Shown: piece after piece, positions 33,051 through 42,038 of the stretch
Position numbering within the stretch: position 1 is the stretch's first letter
How the letters are laid out: every line of letters begins with the position of its first letter
Assembly (NCBI RefSeq): GCF_020923495.1
Contig: NZ_CP064048.1
Span: forward strand, 397,501 to 461,500
DNA length: 64,000 nt
Origin: Brevibacillus sedimenti
Lineage (GTDB): Bacteria > Bacillota > Bacilli > Brevibacillales > Brevibacillaceae
Direction of reading: 5' to 3'
Program-made: the position numbers and the translations under genes
The notes under the pieces: model-generated
What the model was told of the DNA's origin: nothing
The model's input: the letters and a program-made list of their open reading frames with translations, nothing else
Database searches by the model: none

Positions 33051-34104
33051 CGCACAGCCTCCCTGCGTCTTTCTGAGGAAACTCTTCCTCCCTTTTCCAT
33101 TTCTCCACGCAGCCTGTTTCCTCCTGCCTGGACTGTGCCTGTGCAGATTCCGCCAGCAGCAGCGCCTGCTGGTACACCTGTTTCAGCGGCACTCCGGCCT
33201 GCTTTGCCAACCGGGCGCAGACATCGTATTCCGGCGCCGCCTGCACCCGCTCACCCCGATGGTAGCCCAGCTTGACCGGCACGTCTCCCCACTCGGTGGT
33301 CACGGTCACGACACGGCGCGCCAGCCTGTGACAGGAAACGGGGAAATAGCGAACGCCAAAGGTGGTCGTCTCCCGAAACAGGATGGATTTCAGCTCGTCC
33401 AGCCGGCTGCCGTAGCACAATGCCTGCAGCAGCACGCCTGGACGGCTCTTTTTCATCGTCGCAGGCAAAAAGTGGACATCGTTGGCTCCCGCTGCCAACA
33501 GCCTGTCCAACACATGGGACAGCCACTCGGGACTGCTGTCGTCCAGGTTGGCCTGGAGCAGGTACATTCCTTCGTCAATGTGTTCCTCTTCGTGCTGCCG
33601 CCGTTCCTTGACGACAGGCACGTCGCTCCCGTTCCCCCGCGTATCGCTCTCCAGCCGGATCACCGCCACTCCTTCCCCGTACTCCACCTGCGTAATCCGG
33701 CCGTCAAGCCGAGCGAGCGGCCGGGCGCCCACTGCCTTGAGCCACAGCATGGCAAGCGGGGAGAACTTTTCTGGCGGCCAGTTCTCTTCGCGGATCATCC
33801 AGCCCTCAAGCAGTGTCAACAGCGGAACAGGCAGACCGGCAGGGACGGGCAGGCACTGTATCCCCAGTTGGAGACGATGATCGTTTGCCGGCAGGAGTGT
33901 CGTCAGTGTCCGCAGCGCTTTCTCTTCCGCCGCCCAGTCGTCCTCCCGGCAAAACGAGCGGTACAACGCTGCGCGTTGCAGGATGGCCGCCGCGTGTTCG
34001 TCTGCGGAGAAACGGTCCGTTCCCCCGGCGGGCATAAGGCGCATCAGCGGTTCGGCCAGTTCGCGCAAAAACAGCGGCCGTTCGCTGCGTATGACCAGTT
34101 TCAT
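33043..34104 (-). CDS. LarC2-domain protein with a degenerate LarC-like N-terminal half
   Basis: Residues about 185-320 are a clear LarC2 domain: LQANLDDSSPEWLSHVLDRL, AGANDVHFLPATMKKSRPG and FRETTTFGVRYFPV. Before it, LPVPAGLPVPLLTLLEGWM and SPLAMLWLKAVGARPLARLD look like eroded versions of LarC1 blocks (PVPAPATMELLKG, TPTGAGVAAALVRQFGPLPA). The LarC start DCFSGLSGDM is absent. This is therefore either a separate LarC paralogue or the C-terminal partner of the convergent LarC1. ATG 34104 has AAGGAGG 7 bases upstream; ATG 34107 is also possible. Confidence 0.75.
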   Translation of the reverse strand: MKLVIRSERPLFLRELAEPLMRLMPAGGTDRFSADEHAAAILQRAALYRSFCREDDWAAEEKALRTLTTLLPANDHRLQLGIQCLPVPAGLPVPLLTLLEGWMIREENWPPEKFSPLAMLWLKAVGARPLARLDGRITQVEYGEGVAVIRLESDTRGNGSDVPVVKERRQHEEEHIDEGMYLLQANLDDSSPEWLSHVLDRLLAAGANDVHFLPATMKKSRPGVLLQALCYGSRLDELKSILFRETTTFGVRYFPVSCHRLARRVVTVTTEWGDVPVKLGYHRGERVQAAPEYDVCARLAKQAGVPLKQVYQQALLLAESAQAQSRQEETGCVEKWKREEEFPQKDAGRLCDE

Positions 34105-34266
34105 CATCACCCCTCCTTTTGGCACGATTCCTTTTCTTGCATCATACACCAATCCAGCTTGCAGCGCCTGCCGTTTGCGTATGCCATTTGGCAAAAAGTA
34201 ATGCGGATAATGCGGCCAGGCTGGCAGAAACTACAACGAGAAACTACCTGGCTGGAGGGAGACAAA

Positions 34267-35301
34267 ATGTTTGTTTTCCGCCTAATCGTTCAGATCAGCT
34301 TGTGTTTGACAGTTTCCACCTGTCTGCTGTCTTCCGCTGCAACCGCTGCTTCCTCTGTCTCGTCCGGCACACAGGACGATTCCATCTTCAAGGAGCGGCT
34401 GGAGTTGTTCCAGCAGATGGAACTGGTCTACGGTATCCCCTGGCCGTATTTGGCGGCCATTGATCAATACGAACGAAGCATGCAGAGACGGACCAAACAG
34501 GATTCCCCTGAAAAGGAGCAGCAGCGGCGCTTGACCGCAATTAACATTCCCCCTGCCCGGTGGTGTGGAGAGCTGAATCCTGAGGATGACGACACGGACC
34601 CGGTATCCATCCGCTTTTTTGGCGGAATCGGAGCAGACGGGGACGGGGACGGAAAAGCGGACCGCAACAACGACATGGACGTGCTTGCGGCGATGATCCG
34701 CTTCCTCGCCTCGTACGGCTTCCAGCATGACGACTGGCGCATCGGCTTGTGGGCCTATTACAAGTGGGATTGGGCGGTCAAGACCATCACCCAGTTTGCC
34801 GCCGTGTACAACAAGTACCAGCGGCTGGATCTGCACGACCACCACTTCCCCATCCCCAAACGGTACAACTACAGCTACCACAGCACATGGGGCGATCCGC
34901 GCGGCTGGGGCGGGCGACGCATCCATGAAGGGACGGACATCTTTGCCGGATACGGGACACCCGTGCTTAGCACAGGGTACGGCGTAATCGAAGTGGTCGG
35001 CTGGAACCGGTACGGCGGGTGGCGCATCGGCATGCGCGACATGAACAACATCTATCACTACTTTGCCCACCTTTCCTCGTTCCGAAAGGGGCTGAAGCCG
35101 GGAGACATCGTCGAACCGGGAGAAGTGCTGGGCTACGTCGGCAGTTCCGGCTACGGCAAACCGGGTACATCCGGCAAGTTTCCCCCCCACCTGCACTACG
35201 GCATGTACCGGGACAGAGGCTACAGCGAATGGGCGTTTGACCCGTATCCCTATCTGAAACGCTGGGAGCGGCAAATGTACAGCAAAAAGAAGAAGCGGTG
35301 A
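34267..35301 (+). CDS. yunA: LytH-type L-Ala-D-Glu peptidoglycan endopeptidase (M23 family)
   Basis: This 344-residue secreted protein has a signal peptide (cleavage near AATAA, residue 28), a helical region (LELFQQMELVYGIPWPYLAAID) and a C-terminal M23 domain with the zinc ligands in RRIHEGTDIFAGYG and the HLHYGMY motif near 320. B. subtilis LytH (YunA) trims spore cortex stem peptides. The ATG at 34267 has GGAGGGAG upstream. The last codons (KKKKR) are encoded by the left hairpin of repeat copy B. Confidence 0.9.
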   Translation: MFVFRLIVQISLCLTVSTCLLSSAATAASSVSSGTQDDSIFKERLELFQQMELVYGIPWPYLAAIDQYERSMQRRTKQDSPEKEQQRRLTAINIPPARWCGELNPEDDDTDPVSIRFFGGIGADGDGDGKADRNNDMDVLAAMIRFLASYGFQHDDWRIGLWAYYKWDWAVKTITQFAAVYNKYQRLDLHDHHFPIPKRYNYSYHSTWGDPRGWGGRRIHEGTDIFAGYGTPVLSTGYGVIEVVGWNRYGGWRIGMRDMNNIYHYFAHLSSFRKGLKPGDIVEPGEVLGYVGSSGYGKPGTSGKFPPHLHYGMYRDRGYSEWAFDPYPYLKRWERQMYSKKKKR

Positions 35302-35316
35302 GCAGCCGCTTCTTCT

Positions 35317-35643
35317 CAGACTGAAGACAAACGGTTCATTGAGTTAGCGGCCACAAAAATGATTCCCAGGCCGAAAGGCCTGCCTATTCATCAACCGAAG
35401 CGAAAAGACAATGGGCATCGCATGGCGGGATGGGCCAAGCGAGCTCCTTTGACGACCGACTCAGCGGAAAAACGAAGACGCGGGGACCAACAGGGGACAC
35501 AAGTCTCACTTCCTCGAAATACCCAGATGTTTGTCCCCTGCCCGCGTCTCGTTTTGGAGCGGACATCATTCGCTTCTGTGCTGGGCGTCAAGCGAGCGAG
35601 CGGGCCCGATCTCCCATGCGCCGCAGACTTTGTCTACACGCTG
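35317..35643. repeat. terminator-hosted palindromic repeat, copy B
   Basis: The element starts CAGACTGAAGACAAAC and ends TTTGTCTACACGCTG. It is flanked by 27-base copies of the yunA terminator hairpin (35288-35314 and 35644-35670) that differ at one base. The internal stem is 35477-35484 with 35541-35548 and 35491-35499 with 35532-35540. In the second helix the pair that is G-C in copies A and C is A-T here. Confidence 0.9.
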
Positions 35644-35677
35644 AGAAGAAGCGGTGAGCGGCCGCTTCTTTTTTTGA
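35644..35677 (+). terminator. yunA terminator, right copy
   Basis: AAGAAGCGG pairs with CCGCTTCTT and is followed by seven T residues. The left copy overlaps the yunA stop codon and has lost its T-run. Confidence 0.85.
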
Positions 35678-35743
35678 CAGCCCTTTCCTGTCCTACATAC
35701 AATGGAAACAGAAAAACTGGACAACCATAAGAGGTGATACGCC

Positions 35744-37276
35744 ATGGGCGTTCTCACGATGCAAAATCCGGCCACCGGCGAAATCCTCGGCGAACTGGCG
35801 GAAGCGACGCCAGACGAGGTGCGCCTGGCGATGGAACGAGCCAGGCAAGCGTTTCCGGGTTGGTCAGCGCGGCCGCTTCCGGAGCGGCTCCACTACCTGA
35901 CTCGACTGCGCCACTGCCTGGCGGAGCAGGCAGAAACACTGGCGGGAAAAATCAGCGCTGACACCGGAAAACCTACGCTGGAAGCGCTCATGACGGAAAT
36001 CTTTATCACGGCCGACACGATCCGTTTCTACGAAAAGCACGCGAAGCGCATGCTGTCCCCCAGACGGGTGCCCACGCCGCTGGTGCTGTGGCCGAAACGG
36101 TCGTCCATCCACTACAAACCGCTGGGCGTGGTCGCCGTCATTTCGCCGTGGAATTACCCGTTCCAGCTTTCCGTCATTCCTGCCCTTTCCGCGCTGGCGG
36201 CCGGCAACACGGTCCTCTTGAAGCCGTCGGAAGTCACGCCGTACACCGGCCTGGTCATGGAAGAACTGTTCCGGACCATCGGCTTCCCCGAGGGCGTCAT
36301 CCAGGTGCTTCACGGCGGCAGGGAGGTGGGGCAGGCGCTGGTGGCTGCCAGGCCGGACAAAATTTTCTTCACCGGCTCGGCGGCGACGGGCCGCGCCATC
36401 ATGAAGCAGGCCGCGGAATATCTGATCCCGGTAGAGCTGGAACTGGGCGGCAAGGACCCGATGATCGTCTTTGCCGACGCCCATTTGGAGCGGGCCGCCA
36501 ATGCCGCCGTCTGGGGCGCGTTTACCAACGCGGGACAGGTCTGCATGTCCGTCGAGCGTCTCTACGTCGAGCAAAGCGTATACCCGCAGTTCGTGGAGCT
36601 GGTCAAGGCGAAGACGGCAGCGCTGCGCCAAGGTTTTCCCCGACAGGCCGACATCGGCTCGATGACCTTTCCCCGGCAGGCCGAGATTGTCCGGGACCAC
36701 GTGGCCGACGCCATCGCCAAGGGAGCCGTGGTGGAGATCGGAGGCCGCTTTGACGAAGACGGGATGTTTCTGTCCCCGACCGTCCTGACGGGCGTGACGC
36801 ACGCGATGAAAATCATGCGTGAGGAGACGTTTGGCCCCGTCCTGCCGATCATGTCCTTTTCCTCCGAGGCTGAAGCGATCCGTCTGGCGAACGACTCGCC
36901 GTACGGGCTGAACGCGTCCGTCTGGTCGCAGGACGAAACAAAGGCCAAGCGGGTCGCCCTCCAGCTGGAAACCGGCAACGTCTGCATCAACGACTGCCTG
37001 GTCAGCTTCGCCAACCCGCATCTGCCCTTTGGCGGCGTGAAGCAGAGCGGCATTGGCCGCTACCGCGGTCCGGAAGGCTTGCGCGCGTTCACCCACGCCG
37101 TCTCCGTCATACACGATCCCGGCAGGCAAAAACGGGAGGTCAACTGGTATCCCTACACCGAGGAGCAGGAGACGATGTTTGTCGGGCTGATCAAAGCCCT
37201 GTTCGGCAGGGAACGAAAATGGAACCGCCAGGCCCTTTTGGCAGCCTGGCGGGAGTGGAAGCGTCTGCAGGAATAG
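35744..37276 (+). CDS. NAD(P)-dependent aldehyde dehydrogenase
   Basis: This 510-residue ALDH-superfamily enzyme has the NAD-site Asn in ISPWNYPFQL near residue 139, FTGSAATGRAIM near 211, catalytic Glu in ELELGGKDPM near 233 and catalytic Cys in NAGQVCMSVERLY near 268. It resembles the succinate-semialdehyde or benzaldehyde dehydrogenase groups; the substrate cannot be read from sequence. AGAGGTG precedes the ATG. It lies alone between repeat copy B and ribH. Confidence 0.9.
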   Translation: MGVLTMQNPATGEILGELAEATPDEVRLAMERARQAFPGWSARPLPERLHYLTRLRHCLAEQAETLAGKISADTGKPTLEALMTEIFITADTIRFYEKHAKRMLSPRRVPTPLVLWPKRSSIHYKPLGVVAVISPWNYPFQLSVIPALSALAAGNTVLLKPSEVTPYTGLVMEELFRTIGFPEGVIQVLHGGREVGQALVAARPDKIFFTGSAATGRAIMKQAAEYLIPVELELGGKDPMIVFADAHLERAANAAVWGAFTNAGQVCMSVERLYVEQSVYPQFVELVKAKTAALRQGFPRQADIGSMTFPRQAEIVRDHVADAIAKGAVVEIGGRFDEDGMFLSPTVLTGVTHAMKIMREETFGPVLPIMSFSSEAEAIRLANDSPYGLNASVWSQDETKAKRVALQLETGNVCINDCLVSFANPHLPFGGVKQSGIGRYRGPEGLRAFTHAVSVIHDPGRQKREVNWYPYTEEQETMFVGLIKALFGRERKWNRQALLAAWREWKRLQE

Positions 37277-37297
37277 CGGACGCCCTTTTTTGCCTTT

Positions 37298-37762
37298 TTA
37301 GGCGAACTGACGGTTCAGGTTGGCCATTTCGATGGCAGCCGCAGCCGCTTCCCATCCTTTGTTGCCTGCTTTGGTGCCGGCCCGCTCGATCGCCTGCTCG
37401 ATCGAGTCTGTCGTCAGCACGCCAAAAATCACGGGAACGCCGGTAGCCAGGGAAATGGACGCCACCCCTTTGGCGCATTCGCTGCACACGTAATCAAAGT
37501 GAGGCGTCGCCCCGCGAATCACCGCGCCAAGCGTGACAACGGCGTCGTAGCGGCCGGACTCCGCCATTTTCTTGGCGATCAGCGGAATCTCAAAAGCCCC
37601 CGGCACCCAGGCCACGTCGACGTTTGCATCCTCCACGCCGTGCCGCTTCAGCGCGTCCAGCGCGCCGCCGAGCAGTTTGCTGACAATCAATTCGTTAAAC
37701 CGGGCTGCCACAATGCCTACGCGCAGACCCGTTCCTACCAGATTTCCCTCGAACACTTTCAT
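37298..37762 (-). CDS. ribH: 6,7-dimethyl-8-ribityllumazine synthase
   Basis: This 154-residue enzyme condenses ribitylaminopyrimidinedione with dihydroxybutanone phosphate. Family blocks are [15 protein letters not shown] near residue 16, VPGAFEIP near 53, [14 protein letters not shown] near 77 (catalytic His) and [15 protein letters not shown] near 107. It is the last gene of the rib operon, 17 bases after ribBA. Confidence 0.96.
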   Translation of the reverse strand: MKVFEGNLVGTGLRVGIVAARFNELIVSKLLGGALDALKRHGVEDANVDVAWVPGAFEIPLIAKKMAESGRYDAVVTLGAVIRGATPHFDYVCSECAKGVASISLATGVPVIFGVLTTDSIEQAIERAGTKAGNKGWEAAAAAIEMANLNRQFA

Positions 37763-37779
37763 GGTTGTTCACTCCTTAT

Positions 37780-38973
37780 TCAAAGTTGGAGCAGGTGACC
37801 CAGCTTCTCGTGTTTGACGGCCAGGTACCGCTTGTTGTGCGGATGGGCGGGGATCTGTATCGGCACGCGCTCCGCCACTTCCAGTCCGTAGCCGCTGAGG
37901 CCGCGGATTTTTCGCGGGTTGTTGGTCAACAGCCGCATGCGTTTCACGCCCAGATCGCGCAGAATTTGCGCCCCGATCCCGTAGTCGCGAAGGTCGGCGG
38001 GGAATCCCAGCTTTTCGTTTGCTTCCACGGTGTCGTAGCCGTCCTCCTGCAGCTTGTAGGCTCGCAGCTTGTTGATCAGGCCGATGCCGCGCCCCTCCTG
38101 CCGCATGTACAGGAGAACGCCCCGCCCTTCCGCTTCGATCTGCCGCAGGGCGGCGTGCAGTTGCGGGCCGCAATCGCAGCGGTGCGAGCCGAATATATCG
38201 CCGGTCAGGCACTCGGAGTGGACCCGCACCAGCACCGGTTCGTCCGGCGTGATCTCGCCCTTGATCACCGCCACGTGTTCTTTGCCGTCCAGTTCGTTGG
38301 TGTAGGCGGCGATGCGGAAGTCGCCGTATTCGGTGGGCAGCTTCACCTCGATTTCCCGTTTGACCAGCCGCTCCGTCCGCATCCGGTAGCGGATCAGGTC
38401 GGCGATGGTGATCAGTTTGAGATCAAAACGTTCGGCGATCTCGGCCAGTTGGGGCAGGCGGGCCATTGTCCCGTCCTCGTTCATGATTTCGCAGATCACC
38501 CCGGCGGGAAATGCACCCGCCAGCCGGGCCAGATCGACGGCTGCCTCGGTGTGGCCGGCCCGGCGCAGAACGCCGCCCGGTTTGGCGATCAGCGGAAAGA
38601 TATGGCCCGGGCGCCGAAAATCGTCCGCCGTTTTTCGATCGTCCAGCATCGCCAGCACCGTGCGCGAGCGCTCGTGAGCGGAGATGCCCGTATGGGTGCC
38701 GGCTTCGTCGATGGAGACGGTAAACGCCGTCCCCTGCCGGTCGGTATTGGCCTCCACCATCGGCTTGAGCTTTAGCCGGGCGGCGTGTTCGTCCGTGATC
38801 GGCACGCAGACGAGGCCGCGTCCGTGCGTCACCATGAAATTGATCATCTCCGGCGTGGCCGCTTCCGCCAGGCAGACGAAATCCCCTTCGTTTTCCCGGT
38901 CCTCGTCATCCACGACGATCACCGCTTTTCCCCGTTTCAAGTCTTCCAGCGCTTCTTCTATGGCATGGAACAT
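37780..38973 (-). CDS. ribBA: bifunctional DHBP synthase / GTP cyclohydrolase II
   Basis: This 397-residue fusion has the N-terminal RibB domain ([14 protein letters not shown] near 21, [11 protein letters not shown] near 137) and the C-terminal RibA domain with zinc ligands in [17 protein letters not shown] near 252-268 and [13 protein letters not shown] near 288. It supplies both precursors for RibH. ATG 38973 follows GGGAGGG; the 15 upstream in-frame residues are not conserved. Confidence 0.95.
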   Translation of the reverse strand: MFHAIEEALEDLKRGKAVIVVDDEDRENEGDFVCLAEAATPEMINFMVTHGRGLVCVPITDEHAARLKLKPMVEANTDRQGTAFTVSIDEAGTHTGISAHERSRTVLAMLDDRKTADDFRRPGHIFPLIAKPGGVLRRAGHTEAAVDLARLAGAFPAGVICEIMNEDGTMARLPQLAEIAERFDLKLITIADLIRYRMRTERLVKREIEVKLPTEYGDFRIAAYTNELDGKEHVAVIKGEITPDEPVLVRVHSECLTGDIFGSHRCDCGPQLHAALRQIEAEGRGVLLYMRQEGRGIGLINKLRAYKLQEDGYDTVEANEKLGFPADLRDYGIGAQILRDLGVKRMRLLTNNPRKIRGLSGYGLEVAERVPIQIPAHPHNKRYLAVKHEKLGHLLQL

Positions 38974-39017
38974 GATCGGTTCCCTCCCTTCTGTTTTGAC
39001 AGCACCCGTCGATTCCA

Positions 39018-39677
39018 TCAGAGGAACCCGTGCTCTCGCAAAAACTCCGGCGTAAGCCCCGTCCGCCGCTCCTGCTGCGGCTGTTCAGAGCGCCACGCCA
39101 GCAGTCGCTCCACGTACTTGCCGATGACGTCCGCTTCGAGGTTGACCGGATCCCCGATCTGCTTGTCCCGCAGATTGGTGTGGGCCAAGGTGTGCGGGAT
39201 GATGGAGACGGAAAAGCTTTCCGCGTCCACATCGACGACCGTCAGGCTGATGCCGTCCAGGCAGATTGAGCCGCGCGGCACCACGTATTTGAGCAGATCC
39301 GGCTCCGCTCCGATCCGAAACAGCACCGCGTTGGCATGCGGGTGGCGCGAGAGAATGGTTCCCGTCCCGTCCACGTGGCCGGAGACGATGTGGCCGCCAA
39401 AGCGGTCCCCCAGCCTCATCGCCCGCTCCAGGTTGACGATCTGCCCCCGTTTTGCCTGCCGCAAACTGGTTTTGTTCAGGGTCTCCGGCATTACGTCCAC
39501 ACTGAAGTGACGGTCGCTATGGGACGTTACGGTCAGGCAGACGCCGTTGACGGCAATGCTGTCGCCGATGCGGACACCTTCCAGCACCCGTTCGGCACGG
39601 ATCACCATGCGGCATGCCTTGCCGTCACCCGTTACGCTCTCCACTACGCCCACTTCTTCCACCAGTCCGGTAAACAT
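39018..39677 (-). CDS. ribE: riboflavin synthase alpha subunit
   Basis: This 219-residue enzyme has two tandem lumazine-binding domains. The first begins [10 protein letters not shown] with [10 protein letters not shown] and the second has [14 protein letters not shown] and [10 protein letters not shown]. It dismutates lumazine into riboflavin. ATG 39677 has GGAGGAG upstream; the longer open frame runs into ribD. It lies between ribD and ribBA. Confidence 0.95.
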   Translation of the reverse strand: MFTGLVEEVGVVESVTGDGKACRMVIRAERVLEGVRIGDSIAVNGVCLTVTSHSDRHFSVDVMPETLNKTSLRQAKRGQIVNLERAMRLGDRFGGHIVSGHVDGTGTILSRHPHANAVLFRIGAEPDLLKYVVPRGSICLDGISLTVVDVDAESFSVSIIPHTLAHTNLRDKQIGDPVNLEADVIGKYVERLLAWRSEQPQQERRTGLTPEFLREHGFL

Positions 39678-39700
39678 GGCGTCGCACTCCTCCTCGTTTC

Positions 39701-40807
39701 TCACGATTGCGCATCCCAGACGGGGTAACCGGTGATCCGCAGGTCGTGCGGTCCCACCTGCTCCCACTCGACATCGGCCAGCTGCACCGCCTCGTCCATC
39801 CGTTCCAGCCCCTGGCCGCCAAACGGAGTGGGGGCGCCGGCGCCGCCGACCAGCTTCATGGAGAGGTAGGCGACGATCTTTTGGACCGCCCGCGCGCCCA
39901 GAAACGAACCGTTTACCTCCGCACCGCCTTCTACCAACAGCGAGGTGATGCCGCGCGCTCCCAATTCGTCCAGCACCCTCTCCACCGTGACCAATCCGTC
40001 CGGCACGATTACCGTAACGCCGCGCTCCTCCAGCGCCGCCCGCTTCTCTGCCGGCGCATCCGCCGAGGTGACAATCCACGTCGGCGCCTTGCCGTCATTC
40101 ACCACGCGGGCATCCAGCGGTGTGCGCAGCTGCCTGTCCAAAATGACCCGCACCGGCTGACGTCCTGTCACCCTGCCCGACGTCCGGGCGGTCAGCTCGG
40201 GGTCGTCGGCGATTACCGTCCCAACCCCGACGAGAATCGCGTCGTTTTGCCGGCGCAGTTCGTGCACCTGCCCGCGCGCTTCCTCTCCCGTGATCCAGCG
40301 GCTGTGCCCCGTCACGGTGGCGATTTTGCCGTCCAAAGTGCTGGCCGTCTTCACGGTGACGAACGGTCGCCGGGTGGTGATGTAGTGGAAAAAGACTTCG
40401 TTGAGCCGCCGCGCCTCCGTCTCCCCAATGCCGACGGTGACCTCTACGCCAGCGTCGATCAGGCGGGACACCCCCTGCCCCGCCACCTGTGGATTGGGGT
40501 CCAGCACGGCCACCACCACACGGCTGATCCCCGCCTGGATGACTGCATCGGCGCAGGGAGGCGTACGTCCGTAATGGCTGCACGGCTCCAGCGTGACGTA
40601 CAAGGTGGCTCCTCTTGCCCGTTCGCCGGCCATCCGCAGCGCGTGCACCTCCGCATGCGGCTCGCCCGCTTTCAGGTGGGCGCCCATGCCGACGACCTCG
40701 CCGTCTTTCACCACCACGGCCCCCACCAGCGGATTGGGGCTGGTCTGTCCCGCGGCGGAACGCGCCAGCTGCAGCGCCAGTGCCATGAATCGTGTGTCGT
40801 GTTCCAT
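39701..40807 (-). CDS. ribD: bifunctional deaminase/reductase RibD
   Basis: This 368-residue protein has the deaminase domain with zinc motifs HAEVHALRMAG near residue 51 and TLEPCSHYGRTPPCADAV near 73-90. The reductase domain has RPFVTVKTASTLDGKIAT near 155 and SLLVEGGAEVNGSFLGA near 295. It is the first gene of the operon. ATG 40807 follows GGAAAGGAG. Confidence 0.95.
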   Translation of the reverse strand: MEHDTRFMALALQLARSAAGQTSPNPLVGAVVVKDGEVVGMGAHLKAGEPHAEVHALRMAGERARGATLYVTLEPCSHYGRTPPCADAVIQAGISRVVVAVLDPNPQVAGQGVSRLIDAGVEVTVGIGETEARRLNEVFFHYITTRRPFVTVKTASTLDGKIATVTGHSRWITGEEARGQVHELRRQNDAILVGVGTVIADDPELTARTSGRVTGRQPVRVILDRQLRTPLDARVVNDGKAPTWIVTSADAPAEKRAALEERGVTVIVPDGLVTVERVLDELGARGITSLLVEGGAEVNGSFLGARAVQKIVAYLSMKLVGGAGAPTPFGGQGLERMDEAVQLADVEWEQVGPHDLRITGYPVWDAQS

Positions 40808-40847
40808 CGTGCGCTCCTTTCCCGCTTCGTTTTCGCCCCAACAAAAA

Positions 40848-40877
40848 ATGCCCTGATGTCGGATCAGGGCATAGGGG
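40848..40877 (-). terminator. riboswitch-controlled terminator before ribD
   Basis: On the minus strand ATGCCCTGAT pairs with ATCAGGGCAT around CCGAC, then TTTTTTG. It lies between the FMN aptamer and the ribD start, so transcription attenuation is the likely mechanism. Confidence 0.88.
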
Positions 40878-40931
40878 AATAAGCCTGTTGCTGTCCGTTT
40901 TTTCAACAAACGGATGCACAGGCTCACCAAA

Positions 40932-41078
40932 TACCTTCTCCCATCCGGACTGTACCGTCGGCCTTGGAATTTCACCAAGTCAGTCGCTGTCGGCCTAAAG
41001 CCAAAAGCGAGTCGCGGGCTGAGACGTGCGTTCGTCATCACCGCCGGTCGGGAATTTCACCCTGCCCTGAAGGTTGGT
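40932..41078 (-). promoter_or_regulatory. FMN riboswitch (RFN element)
   Basis: The minus strand holds the conserved RFN blocks in order: TTCAGGGCAGGGTGAAATTC, CCGACCGGCGGTGATG, AGCCCGCGA, TTGGTGAAATTCCAAGGCCG and GTACAGTCCGGATGGGAGAA. It binds FMN and, with the terminator at 40848-40877, should switch off ribDEBAH when FMN is plentiful. Confidence 0.96.
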
Positions 41079-41092
41079 ATTCAGTTACGGGC

Positions 41093-41120
41093 ATTATACC
41101 ACATATTCAGACGGGTCCAA
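41093..41120 (-). promoter_or_regulatory. rib operon promoter
   Basis: On the minus strand TTGGAC (41120-41115) and TATAAT (41098-41093) are 16 bases apart, directly upstream of the aptamer. Confidence 0.75.
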
Positions 41121-41155
41121 CACTTTTTTCGGTAATTGACTCGTCGTGCTTCTCC

Positions 41156-41869
41156 TTACGGCATGTCGTCCGGTTGATCATCCGGTCTTGGCACGTCCGG
41201 TTTTCCGTCAGGATTGTTGTACAGGTACTGCGGCACGTCGCCGATGACGAGCGAGTGAGTAATCGGAATTTTGGTGGTCACCGTCTTCTGGTCGGTGGCA
41301 AACGGGATGACGATCCGTAAATCGACTTCGACGTAGATGTACACCGTGACCAGGACCATGTTGATCCCCGCTTCTTTCATCTCCGTATTAAGGCGCGTCT
41401 TTACCGCTCCGATCGGCACAAAAGTGACGGGAAGTTCCGGCCCCATCTGCGCCAGGAAGCTGTTGCCCGTCGCCAATCCGAGGGGGATGTACCGATCCAC
41501 TTTTTCGTCTTCCAATTCCCTCAATCGCTGCTGTACGCGGGACGTGGTTTCCCCCACAATCCGCGAATACTCCTTGAAATTGAACTGGTACGCCTGAATT
41601 TTTCCCTCGTTGTCCTTTTCAATCTTGACGATCTGGTTGAAGTCTACACCCTGCTGCGTGATCCGCTTCGTCACCGCGTCGGTGATGGCCTGTTTGGCCA
41701 ACTGCTCCGCCTTTTGTGACGCCAGGATCAGCAGCGTCGGCTTCAGACGTTTCTCGACAAACACCAGAAACTGGATCATCAACACGAAAAATATGACCAG
41801 CGCGATAAAAAAAGCTTTCGTGCGCGAAAGCGGATTTCTCCATCGCCGACGGGGTCGAAAAAGCGCCAC
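41156..41869 (-). CDS. yunB: sporulation protein YunB
   Basis: This 237-residue protein has a basic N terminus (RPRRRWRNPLSR), one membrane segment (AFFIALVIFFVLMIQFLVF, residues about 19-37) and an extracytoplasmic domain with ITDAVTKRITQQGVDFNQIV, GAVKTRLNTEMKEAGINMV and ITHSLVIGDVPQYLYN. These match YunB, needed for efficient sporulation in B. subtilis. I place the start at GTG 41869, 7 bases after GGAGGTG, as no ATG is available. The acidic Pro-rich tail is not conserved. Confidence 0.88.
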   Translation of the reverse strand: MALFRPRRRWRNPLSRTKAFFIALVIFFVLMIQFLVFVEKRLKPTLLILASQKAEQLAKQAITDAVTKRITQQGVDFNQIVKIEKDNEGKIQAYQFNFKEYSRIVGETTSRVQQRLRELEDEKVDRYIPLGLATGNSFLAQMGPELPVTFVPIGAVKTRLNTEMKEAGINMVLVTVYIYVEVDLRIVIPFATDQKTVTTKIPITHSLVIGDVPQYLYNNPDGKPDVPRPDDQPDDMP

Positions 41870-41920
41870 GCCCGTCACCTCCCAGTTGGTACATCCTATG
41901 CGGGAGGGGGGCAAAAGAGA

Positions 41921-41948
41921 AGCCGAACCTGCCTTAGGCGGTTCGGCT
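41921..41948 (-). terminator. terminator of the TRAP/HMG operon
   Basis: AGCCGAACC pairs with GGTTCGGCT, with inner GCC/GGC. The minus strand continues TCTCTTTTG, a moderate T-run. It lies between dctM and yunB. Confidence 0.7.
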
Positions 41949-42038
41949 CGGCTGCTCGATGCTGCTTTTCGCTGCTGCCGTCTGCACGTGACAACCGACT
42001 CCCTCGGCCTCAAGAAAGGGGCAGAGGAGGTACAAGCG

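Noticed and set aside
33025..34266. N-terminal extension of yunA to 758 residues
   Set aside because: This part is antisense to the LarC2-domain gene; a signal peptide and ribosome site define the start at 34267.
34189..34266. Possible tRNA or other RNA gene in gaps of the window
   Set aside because: I scanned gaps for cloverleaf features (GGTTCGAATCC-like T arms, CCA ends) and saw none; no rRNA-like sequence either.
39018..40079. Extended 353-residue version of ribE
   Set aside because: The extra 134 N-terminal residues are out-of-frame ribD sequence rich in Gly and Arg; riboflavin synthase begins at [10 protein letters not shown] with its own ribosome site.
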